DNA from: Eubacterium sp.
Lineage (GTDB): Bacteria; Bacillota_A; Clostridia; Peptostreptococcales; Anaerovoracaceae
Assembly (NCBI GenBank): GCA_021769545.1
Contig: JAETSS010000041.1
Location: 1-8,822, forward strand
Direction: 5' to 3'
Length of the DNA: 8,822 nt
Below the pieces are notes generated by a model. It saw only the letters and a program-made list of their open reading frames with translations, made no database searches and was not told the origin of the DNA. Positions within the stretch are counted from its first letter, which is position 1; each line of letters opens with the position of its first letter. The position numbers were made by a program, and so were the translations under genes. Of this stretch, positions 4,974 to 8,822 are shown piece by piece.

Positions 4974-6161
4974 TTAAAGTCCGTATTCCTTTGCCAGCTT
5001 CCTGAATCCATCCATTGAATTTACAATGGTTTCATAGGATACACAGTAAGCCAGTCTCACGTATCCCGGGCATGCGAAGGATGTTCCCGGAACCATAAGT
5101 ATGTTGTATTTCTTGGCCGCCGCGCAGAACTGACTTTCATCCTCTACAGGCGATTTGAGGAACATGTAAAATGCTCCTTCCGGCTTGACGCAGTCGAAGC
5201 CGCATTCCTTAAGACCTTCGTAAAGCGCGATCCTGTTCCTGTCGTAGTAGTCGAGATCCACCTTGACATCCACACATCTTGCGATCACCTTCTGCTGCAG
5301 CGACGGTGCGTTGACGCAGCCTATGATCCTGTTGGCGTTTGAAGCCGTATCGAATACCAGCTCGCTTTCCTCAAGCTCCGAAGGGATAACGAGATATCCT
5401 ATTCTCTCGCCCGGAAGGGACAGGGATTTGCTGTAGGAATAAGCCACGATGGTGTTATCGTAATATTTCGTAACGTATGGCACTTCCACTCCGCCGTAGG
5501 CAAGCTCTCTGTACGGTTCATCGGAGATAAGGAAAATAGTCCTGCCCAGCTCTTTCTGCTTTCTTTCCAGTATCTCGGCGATCTTCTTTATCGTGTCTTC
5601 ATCATATATGACTCCCGTAGGATTGTTGGGAGTATTGATCAGCACCACTCTCGTCTTATCGGTTATGAGCTTTTCGAAACCTTCGAGATCAGGATAGAAA
5701 GTCTCTTTATCGGTAGGTGCCTGTACCACCTTGCCATCGTAGTTGTCCACATACCAGTTGTATTCCAGGAAATACGGTGCAAAGATTATCACTTCTTCTC
5801 CCGGATTGAGTATGGTCTTGAGGGCTACATTGAGTCCGCTGGCAGCTCCCACCGTCATCAATATGTTCTTGTTGCTGAAAGCTGTGCCGAAGCGTCTGTT
5901 GAGAGACTGCGCTATGGCTTCTCTGACATCTTCAAAGCCCGCGTTGCTCATGTATCCGTGAAGCTCTCTCGGATCCTCTTCCTCTAAAATATCTATTATC
6001 GCCTGCTTTATCTCGGCAGGTACCGGTGCGTCCGGATTTCCCAGACTGAAATCATATACCTTATCAGCGCCGTATTTCGCTCTCAGCTTATCACCTTCTT
6101 CAAACATGGTTCTTATAGCTGAGTTGTTGGCCATAAGCGGCTTGATTTTTTCTGCTATCAT
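4974..6161 (-). CDS. Class I/II pyridoxal-phosphate aminotransferase (aspartate aminotransferase fold)
   Basis: 395-residue cytoplasmic PLP enzyme of the aspartate aminotransferase superfamily, fold type I, transferring an amino group between an amino acid and a 2-oxo acid. The active-site set is complete: FSLGNPD near 38-44, NTPNNPTG (176-183) with the cofactor-binding Asn180, SDEPY (213-217) with Asp214 and Tyr217, Schiff-base Lys245 in YSYSKSLSLPGERIGY, and Arg369 in YVRLAY for the substrate carboxylate. Length is normal for the family. The substrate is unclear: aspartate, alanine and branched or aromatic subfamilies share these residues. AAGG (6174-6177) lies 12 bases before the ATG, rather far. 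The gene starts 35 bases after the serS stop with no terminator between, so it is the last gene of the glutamine synthetase-serS transcript. Confidence 0.88.
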   Translation of the reverse strand: MIAEKIKPLMANNSAIRTMFEEGDKLRAKYGADKVYDFSLGNPDAPVPAEIKQAIIDILEEEDPRELHGYMSNAGFEDVREAIAQSLNRRFGTAFSNKNILMTVGAASGLNVALKTILNPGEEVIIFAPYFLEYNWYVDNYDGKVVQAPTDKETFYPDLEGFEKLITDKTRVVLINTPNNPTGVIYDEDTIKKIAEILERKQKELGRTIFLISDEPYRELAYGGVEVPYVTKYYDNTIVAYSYSKSLSLPGERIGYLVIPSELEESELVFDTASNANRIIGCVNAPSLQQKVIARCVDVKVDLDYYDRNRIALYEGLKECGFDCVKPEGAFYMFLKSPVEDESQFCAAAKKYNILMVPGTSFACPGYVRLAYCVSYETIVNSMDGFRKLAKEYGL

Positions 6162-6196
6162 AAATTACCGATTCCTTTCTGTTTCGTCGTCAGGAG

Positions 6197-8822
<2,626 letters not shown>

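Overview
The window looks like chromosomal DNA of an anaerobic low-to-moderate GC Gram-positive bacterium, most likely a member of the Clostridia. This rests on strong AGGAGG-type ribosome binding sites, a G5 plus NlpC/P60 wall hydrolase, a DUF2325 protein, a molybdopterin-binding protein with a cysteine-rich tail, and heavy use of ATA and AGA/AGG codons. I cannot name a genus from sequence alone.

Layout. (1) Bases 2-1982, plus strand: the end of a molybdate ABC permease (modB), a short ATPase (modC) and a MoeA-like molybdopterin-binding protein, almost touching and clearly one transcript, closed by a strong hairpin at 2025-2075. (2) Bases 2098-2394, minus strand: a small DUF2325 protein convergent with the mod genes and sharing that terminator. 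Its long upstream region (2395-2690) has a good sigma-A-type promoter, a 14-bp-arm palindrome over the predicted start site, a near-identical second copy of the palindrome core 131 bases away, and two further hairpins. (3) Bases 2721-3566, minus strand: an intact Rpn-family PD-(D/E)XK nuclease ('transposase') with its own promoter, in AT-rich flanks. An internal ATG with a Shine-Dalgarno-like sequence could give a 67-residue C-terminal product. (4) Bases 3780-4805, minus strand: a membrane-anchored G5-NlpC/P60 peptidase with its own promoter and terminator. (5) Bases 4974-8822, minus strand: a probable three-gene operon, read right to left: a glutamine synthetase running off the window, seryl-tRNA synthetase, and a class I/II PLP aminotransferase, ended by a hairpin just past the aminotransferase stop.

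How the genes work together. The mod block takes up molybdate (or tungstate) and probably handles the molybdenum cofactor. The right-hand operon is nitrogen and amino-acid housekeeping. Between them lie accessory genes. The points most worth a second look are the paired operator-like palindromes upstream of DUF2325 and the possible gene-within-gene in the Rpn nuclease. I see no rRNA, tRNA, CRISPR array, insertion sequence with terminal repeats, or phage genes.
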